Below are positions 34,418 through 43,039 of a DNA stretch of 44,487 nucleotides, piece by piece. The position numbers were made by a program, and so were the translations under genes. Source of the stretch: Methylovulum sp. (GTDB lineage Bacteria > Pseudomonadota > Gammaproteobacteria > Methylococcales > Methylomonadaceae); assembly GCA_030653435.1 (NCBI GenBank), contig JAURZI010000103.1, forward strand, positions 29,436 to 73,922, in the 5' to 3' direction. The notes under the pieces were generated by a model. The model saw only the letters and a list, made by a program, of their open reading frames with translations, was not told where the DNA came from and did no database searches. Position 1 is the stretch's first letter; the number at the start of each line of letters is the position of its first letter.

Positions 34418-35245
34418 CTAACGCAAACAAAACAACCTATGTTTTTCCAATGTTCGGCGAAAATCATCCAACCTACTCAAATTTCTCAAATCAGTATCCC
34501 TACGTAATACGTCACAATTGTCAAAACCCAGAGTAAGTGCTTTATCCAGTGCTTCTATGGCTAGATCGGTTTTTTTTACTACTGAATAATAGGCTGCCAA
34601 GTTATAAAAAACAGCTGAATTTCTAGCGTCGCATTCACTGGCTTTAATTAAATCTTTTTCAGCTAGATTTGGTCTATTATCTAGCAAATAAGCAAGACCC
34701 CGATTCATATAAGCACTACCGTAACAACGTCCTTGAGACTCTTCTTGTTTGGCGGCTTTATTAAATTCATTTAGGGCATTTCTGATATTTTCACTCCTGA
34801 ACTTTGAACTTTGTTTTGCCAGTGCAATTATATCCATTCCGTGCTTCAGGTATTGTTTAGCTTCTAGGGATGGATTATTAGGGTCGGGTTTAGATGGTGT
34901 TACAGGCTCGGGTTTAGATGGTGTTACAGGCTCGGATGAACCAGCATCACCTATTCTGGACAGTGATTCTTCATCAATAGGCAGAGATTCTCCACTGGGC
35001 CGATTTATGCCCCATAACAATACAGCTACACATAAAATCAATGCGCCACTCCCACCTAATGCGATTAGTCGATTGCGTTTACGGCGAGCATTATTTGTAG
35101 CATTAGGGCTTTGCCCCGCTTCTGGTTGCAAAGGCTGTCTGCATTCCGGGCATTTGCCATCTTGAGGAATTTCAATTGATTCATTTCTTAATGCCAGATC
35201 ACATCCAACTCGATTAGTGCATCTTCCTGTTATCGCCTGTGCCAT
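34418..35245 (-). CDS. Zinc-ribbon, single-TM, TPR-repeat protein
   Basis: A 275-residue protein with three parts. An N-terminal zinc-ribbon-like knot has Cys9, Cys15, Cys32 and Cys35. One membrane helix lies near 59-80 (LIALGGSGALILCVAVLLWGI). After a Pro/Ser/Thr linker with a duplicated PVTPSKP unit, the C-terminal part carries TPR-like repeats (YMNRGLAYLLDNRPNLAEKDLIKA and NLAAYYSVVKKTDLAIEALDKAL). I infer a cytoplasmic zinc end and a periplasmic TPR end, suited to protein contacts. The ATG at 35245 has GGAG 6 nt upstream. It is the last gene of the six-gene operon, 22 nt after the tubulin-like gene. Confidence 0.8.
   Translation of the reverse strand: MAQAITGRCTNRVGCDLALRNESIEIPQDGKCPECRQPLQPEAGQSPNATNNARRKRNRLIALGGSGALILCVAVLLWGINRPSGESLPIDEESLSRIGDAGSSEPVTPSKPEPVTPSKPDPNNPSLEAKQYLKHGMDIIALAKQSSKFRSENIRNALNEFNKAAKQEESQGRCYGSAYMNRGLAYLLDNRPNLAEKDLIKASECDARNSAVFYNLAAYYSVVKKTDLAIEALDKALTLGFDNCDVLRRDTDLRNLSRLDDFRRTLEKHRLFCLR
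34884..34931. repeat. 24-bp tandem direct repeat, two perfect copies
   Basis: Two identical 24-base units (34884-34907 and 34908-34931) lie in the linker of the TPR protein. Each encodes a Pro-rich octapeptide, and a third, degenerate copy follows. Such units change copy number easily by slippage. Confidence 0.8.
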
Positions 35246-35267
35246 ATTTGACTCCAAAATTATAATA

Positions 35268-38200
35268 TCATACTGAGCTATCGATTAAAGCGATGGCATT
35301 CTTAGTACTTTCGCGTAATTTAATATAAAACACATCTTCGACGTTATCACCTCGGTGAGTTAAAACAATAGTCAATTGTTCACGTAATTTAACTTTTAAT
35401 GTCTCCCGATTATTAGCTACCTTGTAGTGCTCTGATTTAATTAAGGGATTAACAGCTTTCTCAAGGTAGAACACTTGTTCTTCAGTTGCACTATTGACTG
35501 CTACTTGTAACACCCCAACGGGTATCAAATTGGTATTGGATGCTGGTACTAACAGTGATAGCACCTCGTCAGGATAGAAATGATATTCGGGTAAACCATC
35601 GGAATCTAAAGTTTCCAATCGCCAACGTTGCTTATTTGTAGCTGGATCTTGTTGGGCTTGCAATAACCCTAGCGCCAATGCCAATTGGTATAAGGGCAAA
35701 ATACGGTTACCTATTTGATCAGGTCGGGTACGGAATAAATCCGGTAATCGGTCAGCGGGGTGATCTTCAATATGCACTTCAAGGCGTGCTCGCATTAGAT
35801 TTTGTTGTAAACGCAGATCATATTTTTCTTTCAAAAATTGAACTGGTTGCAAAAAGCGTAACGGAAAACCATATTTAAAGCTAATCAATGAAATCTGGTT
35901 AAGATTGCGGGCACTATCAACGATACATAAGCGAATACCCGGTGTTTGATTACCCATGAACAAGTTAGCCAGCTCATCGCGAAAGCTTTGAACCTCCTCA
36001 CATCGCGGCAAAATCACAGCCATTACTGCGCTCGGTGCTGTGGTAATTTCGCTTTGATTAAAGCGCATAAAGGTTTGGGTACTGGCTACAATGTCACGAA
36101 TATAGGAGCGTAATTTTTCTTTATCTTGAAACTGACCAGCTAGACGTGAAACAATATTAGTGCCAATTAGCCGGTTATTTCGGCTTGTCGCTTCATCATG
36201 CTCAATCTGTGAATTATCTCTAGCAACTTGTTCAAGTATATTTTTTAAGTCACCATGACAAAGTAAAGCACCGAAATATCTTTCTTTGCTACGCGTATTA
36301 ATTTTGTTTTCTTCGGCAGAATTAATAAACGTTGAACGCGAACGTTGCGCCCATTTCTTTTGCTTGTCTTCTGAACTTAGCAAACCACGACAGAAATCTT
36401 GTACTTTATTAGGCTCGTAAAATTTAATTAAATTCTGTTTAATATCAATACTTTCTTGAGAATAACAGGTAGATGTGCGGCGTTTATCAAAAAATATCTG
36501 AGCATCTTCAATAGTTCGTTTGAACTCGGTAAAAGTAAGTGATACTTTATCGCGCAACTCAATTAGACAACGTTGTAGAAGTTGTCCTGCAAAACGCCAC
36601 GCGGCATTCCAAGTTTGTAATTCATAATATTCCTTAAGACATTCAGCCTGGCTATCGAACAGAGCCTCACGTCTACCTGCCAACTTTCCTAATATTCCAA
36701 CATTACCCCAAGAATCTTTATTTTTAGAAATAATATCCAATAACTCGCTACGACGTATTTCTATTGCTTTTAATCGCTCGGATATATTGGCATTTCTATT
36801 TTTAGTATCATCAATCAGTACATTTAATAGCGTTTGTAAATCAATAAAACCATATTCGCCTTCCTGCCATTTCTGGTACATCCAGACATGCACTGCACTA
36901 CTAACTTCTGCAACATGGGTAGTCTCTCGACCTAAATCATCCTGTTTTGATCTATAAAACTCTTCAACGCCGATATTTCTAAAGTGCTGATCATAGTGGT
37001 CTTTAAATGCTTTTTGTAATAAATCCAGGCGATCATCACGACCATTTTGTGTTGGCATTTCCCAAGTCTTATTTTTAACATCATTAGCAATTAGCGCCCA
37101 TTCACTACTGATATCATTCCAATTTGCATTAATTTCGTTTGCTAACAAACCTTCAGACAAAGTTATCTGATTATTGGTTAATTTCCATGGGCGACGGTTA
37201 GCTTCTTTTTGAACAAAATCTGCAAAGGCGTGAGGTTTAGGTTCGGCACGATAACGAGTATCTCCTGGCATCCAATTGTTGTAAAGCATTTGCAAAATTG
37301 CTTGTTCAGCAAAGCAAGCTGATAAATGTTCACGTATTTCCTCATCTGGAATGACAATTTTTTTTACTCCAAATGTTTGCAGACGAACCGTACGTAATTT
37401 GAAATTATTATCGCTGGGTTTTGCTTCGTCAGGATTATTATAGTTTTCCAGAGATATAGCTGATTTTACTTCTTGCGGAATGGCGGCATCCAGATCATCA
37501 AGTAAAAATATTCTCTGATACAATAATTGTGCAAACAATTGTGTGATTTCTTGCACGGGTATTTTAATTCCTGCCTCATTGACATTATCCAAGATAAAGC
37601 AACCCTGTAAACGGTCTTTTAATTTTGAAGCATTTCCTAGACTGGCGTTTTCAAAACGTTGGGTTTGCCCAGTTAAATCAATCGGCGCGAATAACGGCCC
37701 ACCTTCATTTGGAGTATCACTGCTATCAGATACTAAATAAGCATTTAATTCTTGTAGTGCTGCGTAACCATTGGCATAGTAATTAGTTTTATCACCATTG
37801 CTTGCCCAAGGCGAGTTTTCTTCTGGCAATAATAAATATAAAAAAATGGGGTAGTCAATGGACTTTGGGAAATTAGCACGCAGTTGCGCAATTACATGTA
37901 AAAAAGAACCACTACCCGTACCACCCGCTAAACCTGTACAAACATGAAATTGTACTCCTGTTTGCTTACTAGCACCCTCCAATTGGTGCGTAAGAGTTAA
38001 TACATGCGTATTAAAATTAATACATTCAGGCTCAAATAAAGCCTCACCTAAGCGACGAATTTGTCCACCCGCCGTTTCATTAATATTCATTGACGAAAAA
38101 ATTTCCGCCCAATGTTCTTTTTTACCAATATAACGATGTGTGATCGGATAATTTTGAGCATCGTTTAAACGCACGCCTAGATTATTTTGAGAAATAGAAA

Positions 38201-38447
38201 ATTGACTCTCTTTATTTAAACCAATATCGCTACCAATATCATCCTGCGTACGCCATTTTTCGCTCTTATCCAAATCAGACTTATTGGAGTCCATATATAA
38301 ATATTTGAGATAAATAGGAGCTTCAGGTTTAAAGCGCGATTGGTTAGGATCGTTGCAACGAAACTCCTCATAAATAATCTTTCGCAAATTTTTAATCGTT
38401 TTACCTCCAGTACCGCCCAAACCTACAATTAAATGATTGTTAGACAT
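35268..38447 (-). CDS. Tubulin/FtsZ-like GTPase (Tubulin_2 type), 1059 residues
   Basis: A very large protein whose N-terminal third has the tubulin/FtsZ GTPase layout. The first nucleotide loop is IVGLGGTGGKT (residues 7-17). The glycine-rich signature loop is GLAGGTGSGS (172-181), followed by a helix and FLYLLLPEE. This matches the bacterial tubulin-like family (Tubulin_2), not canonical FtsZ. The remaining about 700 residues are mostly helical and unassigned. No signal or membrane segment is seen, so it should be cytoplasmic. AAGGAAA precedes the ATG. The gene starts 10 nt after the membrane-protein gene, its likely membrane partner. GTP-dependent assembly is inferred. Confidence 0.85.
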   Translation of the reverse strand: MSNNHLIVGLGGTGGKTIKNLRKIIYEEFRCNDPNQSRFKPEAPIYLKYLYMDSNKSDLDKSEKWRTQDDIGSDIGLNKESQFSISQNNLGVRLNDAQNYPITHRYIGKKEHWAEIFSSMNINETAGGQIRRLGEALFEPECINFNTHVLTLTHQLEGASKQTGVQFHVCTGLAGGTGSGSFLHVIAQLRANFPKSIDYPIFLYLLLPEENSPWASNGDKTNYYANGYAALQELNAYLVSDSSDTPNEGGPLFAPIDLTGQTQRFENASLGNASKLKDRLQGCFILDNVNEAGIKIPVQEITQLFAQLLYQRIFLLDDLDAAIPQEVKSAISLENYNNPDEAKPSDNNFKLRTVRLQTFGVKKIVIPDEEIREHLSACFAEQAILQMLYNNWMPGDTRYRAEPKPHAFADFVQKEANRRPWKLTNNQITLSEGLLANEINANWNDISSEWALIANDVKNKTWEMPTQNGRDDRLDLLQKAFKDHYDQHFRNIGVEEFYRSKQDDLGRETTHVAEVSSAVHVWMYQKWQEGEYGFIDLQTLLNVLIDDTKNRNANISERLKAIEIRRSELLDIISKNKDSWGNVGILGKLAGRREALFDSQAECLKEYYELQTWNAAWRFAGQLLQRCLIELRDKVSLTFTEFKRTIEDAQIFFDKRRTSTCYSQESIDIKQNLIKFYEPNKVQDFCRGLLSSEDKQKKWAQRSRSTFINSAEENKINTRSKERYFGALLCHGDLKNILEQVARDNSQIEHDEATSRNNRLIGTNIVSRLAGQFQDKEKLRSYIRDIVASTQTFMRFNQSEITTAPSAVMAVILPRCEEVQSFRDELANLFMGNQTPGIRLCIVDSARNLNQISLISFKYGFPLRFLQPVQFLKEKYDLRLQQNLMRARLEVHIEDHPADRLPDLFRTRPDQIGNRILPLYQLALALGLLQAQQDPATNKQRWRLETLDSDGLPEYHFYPDEVLSLLVPASNTNLIPVGVLQVAVNSATEEQVFYLEKAVNPLIKSEHYKVANNRETLKVKLREQLTIVLTHRGDNVEDVFYIKLRESTKNAIALIDSSV

Positions 38448-38457
38448 AATATTTCCT

Positions 38458-39264
38458 TTATGAATGTGTAGATGATGTAGTGTGTGCGGAATAAATGCGG
38501 ATTTTGCGCAAGCTAGAATAACCTATCCAAATTAATAATAATGTGTAACAAATAACGACCAACAAAACCAATGATAAACGTGCGACAAAAATAATATGAG
38601 GAATCTGAAGTTTTAATTCATTATAAACGCTGTCGACCGCAAGTTTAATACCGCGTGTATTTAGATAATCAGAACCTGGGTTAGCCTTTAAATAGTTATT
38701 TATATCTTGGCTAACAGTATCTGCTGATACATTTTCTTTTGCTCCAATAATTTTCGAAAGCAATGGAAAATTTGTATTAAAATTTTCAATAGTAGCTTCA
38801 GCATCCATTTGTCCCCACTTTAATTTTGACTCAGTATGACTTACGGGTATTTTGGTTCCACCTTTTGCTGGATCTTGATAGGTGGAAAAATCTTCAAGCC
38901 CCATTTTCTTGATTTCGTTAAATTTACTCTTAAATAGTTTATTCTGCCAGACGCCATCATCCACCAATGATTTATGCCATTGTCTAATTATTTCTGCAAA
39001 ACTTGGTTGCAGATACACAATAGAAGCATATGTTGGTACTGTTAAAATTACCAAAATAGCAAGTAGACCACAGAGAATATGCTGTCCGATACTTAAACGG
39101 TAAGCTTTATAAAACAAACGTCCAAAAAAAGCACATAACATCCATAGTAGCGATGCGAGAAGCAGTCCTGATAATAACAGTATCGCGAAAGACATTCGAT
39201 TATGACTGATGAGTAACTGAGTAGTACCGGAAAGTATGGAAAAAAAATTAATGATATAATTCAT
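38458..39264 (-). CDS. Three-helix inner-membrane protein, unknown family
   Basis: A 268-residue protein that I do not recognise. Hydrophobic helices lie near 25-48, 61-84 and 222-249. A polar domain of about 135 residues between the second and third is probably periplasmic, and a short basic cytoplasmic tail (RKIRIYSAHTTSSTHS) follows. It sits between the caspase-like lipoprotein and tubulin-like genes (21 and 10 nt gaps). It is a natural candidate to connect a periplasmic event with the cytoplasmic GTPase, but that is inference. Confidence 0.75.
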   Translation of the reverse strand: MNYIINFFSILSGTTQLLISHNRMSFAILLLSGLLLASLLWMLCAFFGRLFYKAYRLSIGQHILCGLLAILVILTVPTYASIVYLQPSFAEIIRQWHKSLVDDGVWQNKLFKSKFNEIKKMGLEDFSTYQDPAKGGTKIPVSHTESKLKWGQMDAEATIENFNTNFPLLSKIIGAKENVSADTVSQDINNYLKANPGSDYLNTRGIKLAVDSVYNELKLQIPHIIFVARLSLVLLVVICYTLLLIWIGYSSLRKIRIYSAHTTSSTHS

Positions 39265-39285
39265 GATATTTTCGAAGTCTACAAT

Positions 39286-40833
39286 CTATTTTGATAGATC
39301 GATATTAATGCAAGCATAAGGGACACTAACCATTTCTGGGGTCTGTGTTCTACAGCTTTCAGTATCACTAACCAACTTTCGAGTTCTCAACTGCGCATAA
39401 TCGAAAGCCGGGAAAATTTGTCCATTGAAACGTTCAATGCCTCTTACCAAATAATATGTAAAATAAGAGTTAGGAAATAACGCTGGTTTAAATAATGACT
39501 GTTCGTTTCCGCTAGTAGCAGTGATGATAGCCTTTCCTTGTTGGAATTGTGTGCCAGAAAAAGCTGTTCGGAACGTCTCTAACATTTCGTATTCATACTT
39601 GTCTTTATCCATCCATATAGTTTCTAATGGAGCACCTGGATCAAAATAAATACCTTTGCCGCTATTGTTTTGACATATCTTTTGGTTAGTTTCAATGGAT
39701 TGTTTAATGGTTATACCAGATTGTGCATAACTGTTGTAACTGCTGAGTTCGCACATTTTTCCACCACCAAGTAATTCACTTTTATTTTCGACATTTAAGC
39801 TTTGTGAGTAGTTTTTCTCACGTTCGGCATATTGCATACCACCTACCGGATAAGTTAATGCGCCCAATGCCGATCCGCTATAACAAGTGTCAAAAATAGC
39901 GATAAATTTATCTGTTTTAATACTGGTTATAAAATCCTGTATATCATCAAACGAAATAGCTGTTTTAAGAGAAGCAATCCGATCTTTTACTATCTCAATA
40001 ATTTTCTCATCACCTGAATCATCCTTAGGTATTTTGTTTGCTAACTCTTGCACCGTTTCTGTTCTGTTATCTAAAATTTTGGCTTCCATATCATAGGGAA
40101 TAACTCCCATTTTGCCAAACGTATCGGGAGGTGTGCCATGCGTACTAATGTAAAACACCACAGAATCATTAGGCTTTGCTTTGCTTTCAAGATCACGCAT
40201 CGCCTTTAAAATATTATTTTTAGTTGCGTCTTCATCTTTTAGTGAACGAATATTTTCTTTTTTAAAACCATTCCTTTTTAATTTTTCTGCTATTGATTCA
40301 ACATCGTTAACAGCTGTTTGTATGGGGCCGATGTTTAATTTACTACCGATATGATTTTTGAATTTTGAGACACCTACCAACAAAGCATATTTATCCCCTT
40401 TTCTTTCATATAACCGGTCAGTTAGTGTGTAAGACTTAACCATCTTAATTTCTTTTAAATCTCTAGGCGTAATTGGAGAAATATCCATAGAGCTAGCACC
40501 CACCACCGTAAGTGCAATCATGAATGCTACATCCACTTGTTCTTCATTTAGATAGGTTCCTTTAAGCTTAATTCGCCCCGATTCATCATAACCAACAAAA
40601 CCATCTATCACACCCGCTTTTTTAATCAATCTCGAAATTCGTTCACAATCTTCCAGAGCGACTTTTATACTGCCCACAGTATCCGAAGCCACACACCCTT
40701 GGGCTTCTTTTTGCATATAGTCATTTCTTATATTTTTTTGTTTTATCGTCGCACAACCAGTTAATATAAACAAAATGCTTAATAGTTTGACGATCATGAT
40801 TTTTTTCAAGTGAGCTTCTAACATAATTAGCAT
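39286..40833 (-). CDS. Caspase-fold (C14) protease, predicted lipoprotein
   Basis: A 515-residue caspase-like protein. The peptidase core begins near 148 (KYALLVGVSKF). It contains the catalytic His232 in FYISTHGTPPD and Cys317 in AIFDTCYSGSA, with the usual spacing and surroundings, so the dyad looks intact. Before it lies a region of about 120 residues of BON-like or unknown character (VIDGFVGYDESGRIKLKG). The N-terminus has a lipoprotein signal ending in LTGC (Cys27), which would place the protease in the periplasm on a membrane. The ATG at 40833 is chosen because AAGGAGG lies 10 nt upstream; the frame is open to 40890. The gene overlaps nothing and follows the repeat lipoprotein by 22 nt. 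Confidence 0.85.
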   Translation of the reverse strand: MLIMLEAHLKKIMIVKLLSILFILTGCATIKQKNIRNDYMQKEAQGCVASDTVGSIKVALEDCERISRLIKKAGVIDGFVGYDESGRIKLKGTYLNEEQVDVAFMIALTVVGASSMDISPITPRDLKEIKMVKSYTLTDRLYERKGDKYALLVGVSKFKNHIGSKLNIGPIQTAVNDVESIAEKLKRNGFKKENIRSLKDEDATKNNILKAMRDLESKAKPNDSVVFYISTHGTPPDTFGKMGVIPYDMEAKILDNRTETVQELANKIPKDDSGDEKIIEIVKDRIASLKTAISFDDIQDFITSIKTDKFIAIFDTCYSGSALGALTYPVGGMQYAEREKNYSQSLNVENKSELLGGGKMCELSSYNSYAQSGITIKQSIETNQKICQNNSGKGIYFDPGAPLETIWMDKDKYEYEMLETFRTAFSGTQFQQGKAIITATSGNEQSLFKPALFPNSYFTYYLVRGIERFNGQIFPAFDYAQLRTRKLVSDTESCRTQTPEMVSVPYACINIDLSK

Positions 40834-40855
40834 AGCGAGGCATCCTCCTTGCCTA

Positions 40856-41851
40856 TTAAAGACGGCATTTATTCTTACCGTCATTAGCAACCGTGTAACA
40901 AATTCCTAGATAACCTCCATCGATCTCGCTGTTGTCAGAATTAAGAAGTTTAATGTTGGCTGCGTATGTGCCTTCTTTCTCAGTTGGGAGGCTCACAGGC
41001 AAAGGATAGTCCCCCCCACACGCTTTGGTTATAGATTTGCTGGAATTCACTTTGTTATTACCAACAATTTCAATTTTGAATGTTGTATTCTGTTCTTTTC
41101 CTTCTATACCAGGGGTGGCTAAGTCCATTTTAATAGGAATGCTCAGCTCTTGCCCTGGCTTAACAACTAGAGAAGACTGTTCAAGTTTCAGTACAGCTTT
41201 CGGCTTGTTTGCCGTTGACGGATAATTCATGCGTTTTTTTATTGAATTACAATCCATCGCAGGCACAGCTTTCGCCGCTGCATCATCAAGATGTGCAGAT
41301 AAAGTACCCAACACAGTACCCGTCATTAATCCAACAGTAACGCAAGCGGCAGTATTTTCACCATGAGTCGCACTTTGGCACCAGTAACCAGCACCTGCAC
41401 CTGTAAATGTTCCCACAATAGCACCCGTGCCTAAAGCCTCAGAACTTAGGCCAGAATTATTAGTGGGGACAAATAGTGAACGCATATTTGATGGGATGTT
41501 TTCCGTAAGCTGCCCTGGCGTAATATTACCTCCTAGGATTGGAATTTCTTGTAATCCTGGAATACCTGGAATACCTGGAATACCAAGCTGTGAAAAGAAA
41601 GAATTTTGTTGGGCAACCTGTCCCTGTCGTTGCTGCACCGGAACATTTGGAATACCAAACAGTGAAAACAATGGGTTTTGTTGGACAACCTGACCCTGCT
41701 GCCCTGGATACTGAACAGCCTGCCCTTGTTGTCCTGGATATTGAACAGCTTGTCCTTGCTGTCCTGGATACTGAACAACGTGTCTTGGTGGAATACATCC
41801 ATTGAGAAATAAGACACTAGAAACAACTAAAGCTTCGATTTTATAGTTCAT
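40856..41851 (-). CDS. Repeat-rich glycine-zipper lipoprotein
   Basis: A 331-residue predicted lipoprotein (signal ending LNGC, Cys19). After the signal come three copies of a decapeptide related to VQYPGQQGQA, then a Gln-rich part and an IPGIPGIPG run. A glycine-zipper hairpin follows (TGAIVGTFTGAGAGYWC and VGLMTGTVLGTLSAH), of the kind that inserts into or oligomerises at membranes. The C-terminal domain is probably beta-sandwich-like (SLVVKPGQELSIPIKMDL). AAGGAAAAG precedes the ATG at 41851. No family name can be given. Its place next to the DUF4384-like and caspase genes suggests a shared envelope complex. Confidence 0.75.
   Translation of the reverse strand: MNYKIEALVVSSVLFLNGCIPPRHVVQYPGQQGQAVQYPGQQGQAVQYPGQQGQVVQQNPLFSLFGIPNVPVQQRQGQVAQQNSFFSQLGIPGIPGIPGLQEIPILGGNITPGQLTENIPSNMRSLFVPTNNSGLSSEALGTGAIVGTFTGAGAGYWCQSATHGENTAACVTVGLMTGTVLGTLSAHLDDAAAKAVPAMDCNSIKKRMNYPSTANKPKAVLKLEQSSLVVKPGQELSIPIKMDLATPGIEGKEQNTTFKIEIVGNNKVNSSKSITKACGGDYPLPVSLPTEKEGTYAANIKLLNSDNSEIDGGYLGICYTVANDGKNKCRL
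41556..41582. repeat. 9-bp tandem repeat, three copies
   Basis: CCTGGAATA occurs three times in a row and encodes the Gly-Ile-Pro run of the repeat-rich lipoprotein. Confidence 0.75.
41691..41780. repeat. 30-bp tandem repeat, three near-identical copies
   Basis: Three 30-base units (41691-41720, 41721-41750, 41751-41780) differ at a few positions, mostly silent, and encode the QYPGQQGQ decapeptides. The units are continuous without spacers, which rules out a CRISPR array. Confidence 0.85.
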
Positions 41852-41870
41852 TAACTTTTCCTTTTGATGA

Positions 41871-42713
41871 TTAACTGTGAGACAAATAAAAATCGACAAA
41901 TATAACTTGACCCTTATCAAGGGCATCGGCAGGTAGGACTGTATAACTGGCTGGTTCTTGCGAAGAACTATCGTCCTCGGAAATCATCCCCTTAGAGCCA
42001 GCACCATAGTTGCTCCGCATACAATCAAACCTAGAACTAATTTCTTCAGAGTACATCCCCTTACTACCTATTCCATTGTCAGTGCAAGCGACATAGTTTG
42101 ATGGCCTGATAAAATTCTCTGATGGCTTATTGGCTGAGTAAGGTAATGCCATAGGGAGAGGATACTTGGTAAGGAGAATAGTAACTTTTTCTATGCCTGT
42201 TTTATTATCGAAACGAAATGAACGCTCTGCGGGAATGGTATATGTCATTTTAGGTTGAATCAAACCAGATGGCTCTCCCTCTGCTGGATATAGTGGAATG
42301 GTTTCTTTATCGTATTGATCCAGTACATACAAATATCCTTCAGTCTTACTTTTGATTCGAAGCTTAATACGGTCACCACTATGAAAAGCATGTCTTGTTG
42401 TTACGCTCTCCTTAATTTTTCCCTCTTCGTCCACCAAATCAATCCAGTATTGTAATCCAGCATAACTGATTGGACGTGCGTTAGAAGCAACAGGGTGTTT
42501 AGTGGCTTGAGGTTTTTTAGAACCAATGAGCCTTTGGGGAGATTGGTTTTGTAATATAGGATCATTGCTATACGGAATCGATGTGCCATCATCGATAAAC
42601 AACACCTTAGCACTAGCGACATCCGAAGCGAATGTCTGGCAAGTTGCTAAACCCACTAACATTATTACTAAACTACTATTAAGAAGGAAGTATCTCTTAA
42701 TTCTTGTTTTCAT
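41871..42713 (-). CDS. Secreted DUF4384-like protein
   Basis: A 280-residue exported protein. A signal peptide (LLNSSLVIMLVGLATCQTFA) ends near residue 29. The central part (about 85-185), with HSGDRIKLRIKSKTEGYLYV and IPLYPAEGEP, resembles DUF4384. That beta-rich domain is often found beside proteases, kinases or caspases in bacterial envelope modules. Near the C-terminus a GSKGM-SEE motif is repeated (GSKGMYSEE and GSKGMISED). GAGG lies ahead of the ATG at 42713; the frame is open to 42803. It is the first well-supported gene of the operon, 19 nt before the repeat lipoprotein. Confidence 0.78.
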   Translation of the reverse strand: MKTRIKRYFLLNSSLVIMLVGLATCQTFASDVASAKVLFIDDGTSIPYSNDPILQNQSPQRLIGSKKPQATKHPVASNARPISYAGLQYWIDLVDEEGKIKESVTTRHAFHSGDRIKLRIKSKTEGYLYVLDQYDKETIPLYPAEGEPSGLIQPKMTYTIPAERSFRFDNKTGIEKVTILLTKYPLPMALPYSANKPSENFIRPSNYVACTDNGIGSKGMYSEEISSRFDCMRSNYGAGSKGMISEDDSSSQEPASYTVLPADALDKGQVIFVDFYLSHS

Positions 42714-43039
42714 GGTCGAAACCTCATCGATTAAGGAATTGTAAAAATAGACATGGCTAAAATAACGTGTAAAAAAGCTATCCGCTGCCGGGTAATCCGA
42801 CAACTTGGAGAGAAATCAAAAAGTGATGGTGTCGAAATACTCGACTGAGGAAAAAATAGGACTACGCTGAACAAACGAACAGCGTACCTAAAAAAGAATT
42901 TACTTTTGAGGAATGACTGCCAGACTGCTCTAACAACTGAATTAAAAGTAGTTGTTTTCTCAAACATAACAATCCTCTCTAGCTTTGAGATTATGAAAAT
43001 TTACAGAAATTCGAGTTTAATACACATCAGATAAATAAT
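42714..43039. other. Leader region upstream of the caspase-tubulin operon
   Basis: AT-rich stretch between the DUF4384-like gene and the IS element. It should carry the operon promoter unless the IS supplies one. The only candidate gene is a short minus-strand frame at 42731-42967. No clear promoter boxes were identified. Confidence 0.45.
42731..42967 (-). CDS. Possible small leader protein, 78 residues
   Basis: A weakly supported frame. In its favour, GAGAGG stands 6 nt before the ATG, and its stop is 17 nt ahead of the DUF4384-like start, matching the spacing used throughout this operon. The product has a basic, aromatic stretch and a hydrophobic segment (FFFRYAVRLFSVVLFF). It resembles no family I know and has an unusually Phe/Ser-rich composition, as random AT-rich frames often do. 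Confidence 0.25.
   Translation of the reverse strand: MFEKTTTFNSVVRAVWQSFLKSKFFFRYAVRLFSVVLFFPQSSISTPSLFDFSPSCRITRQRIAFLHVILAMSIFTIP

Noticed and set aside
41691..41780. Direct repeats suggestive of a CRISPR array
   Set aside because: The 30-bp units follow one another without spacers, keep the reading frame and encode a decapeptide repeat. There are no cas genes nearby.
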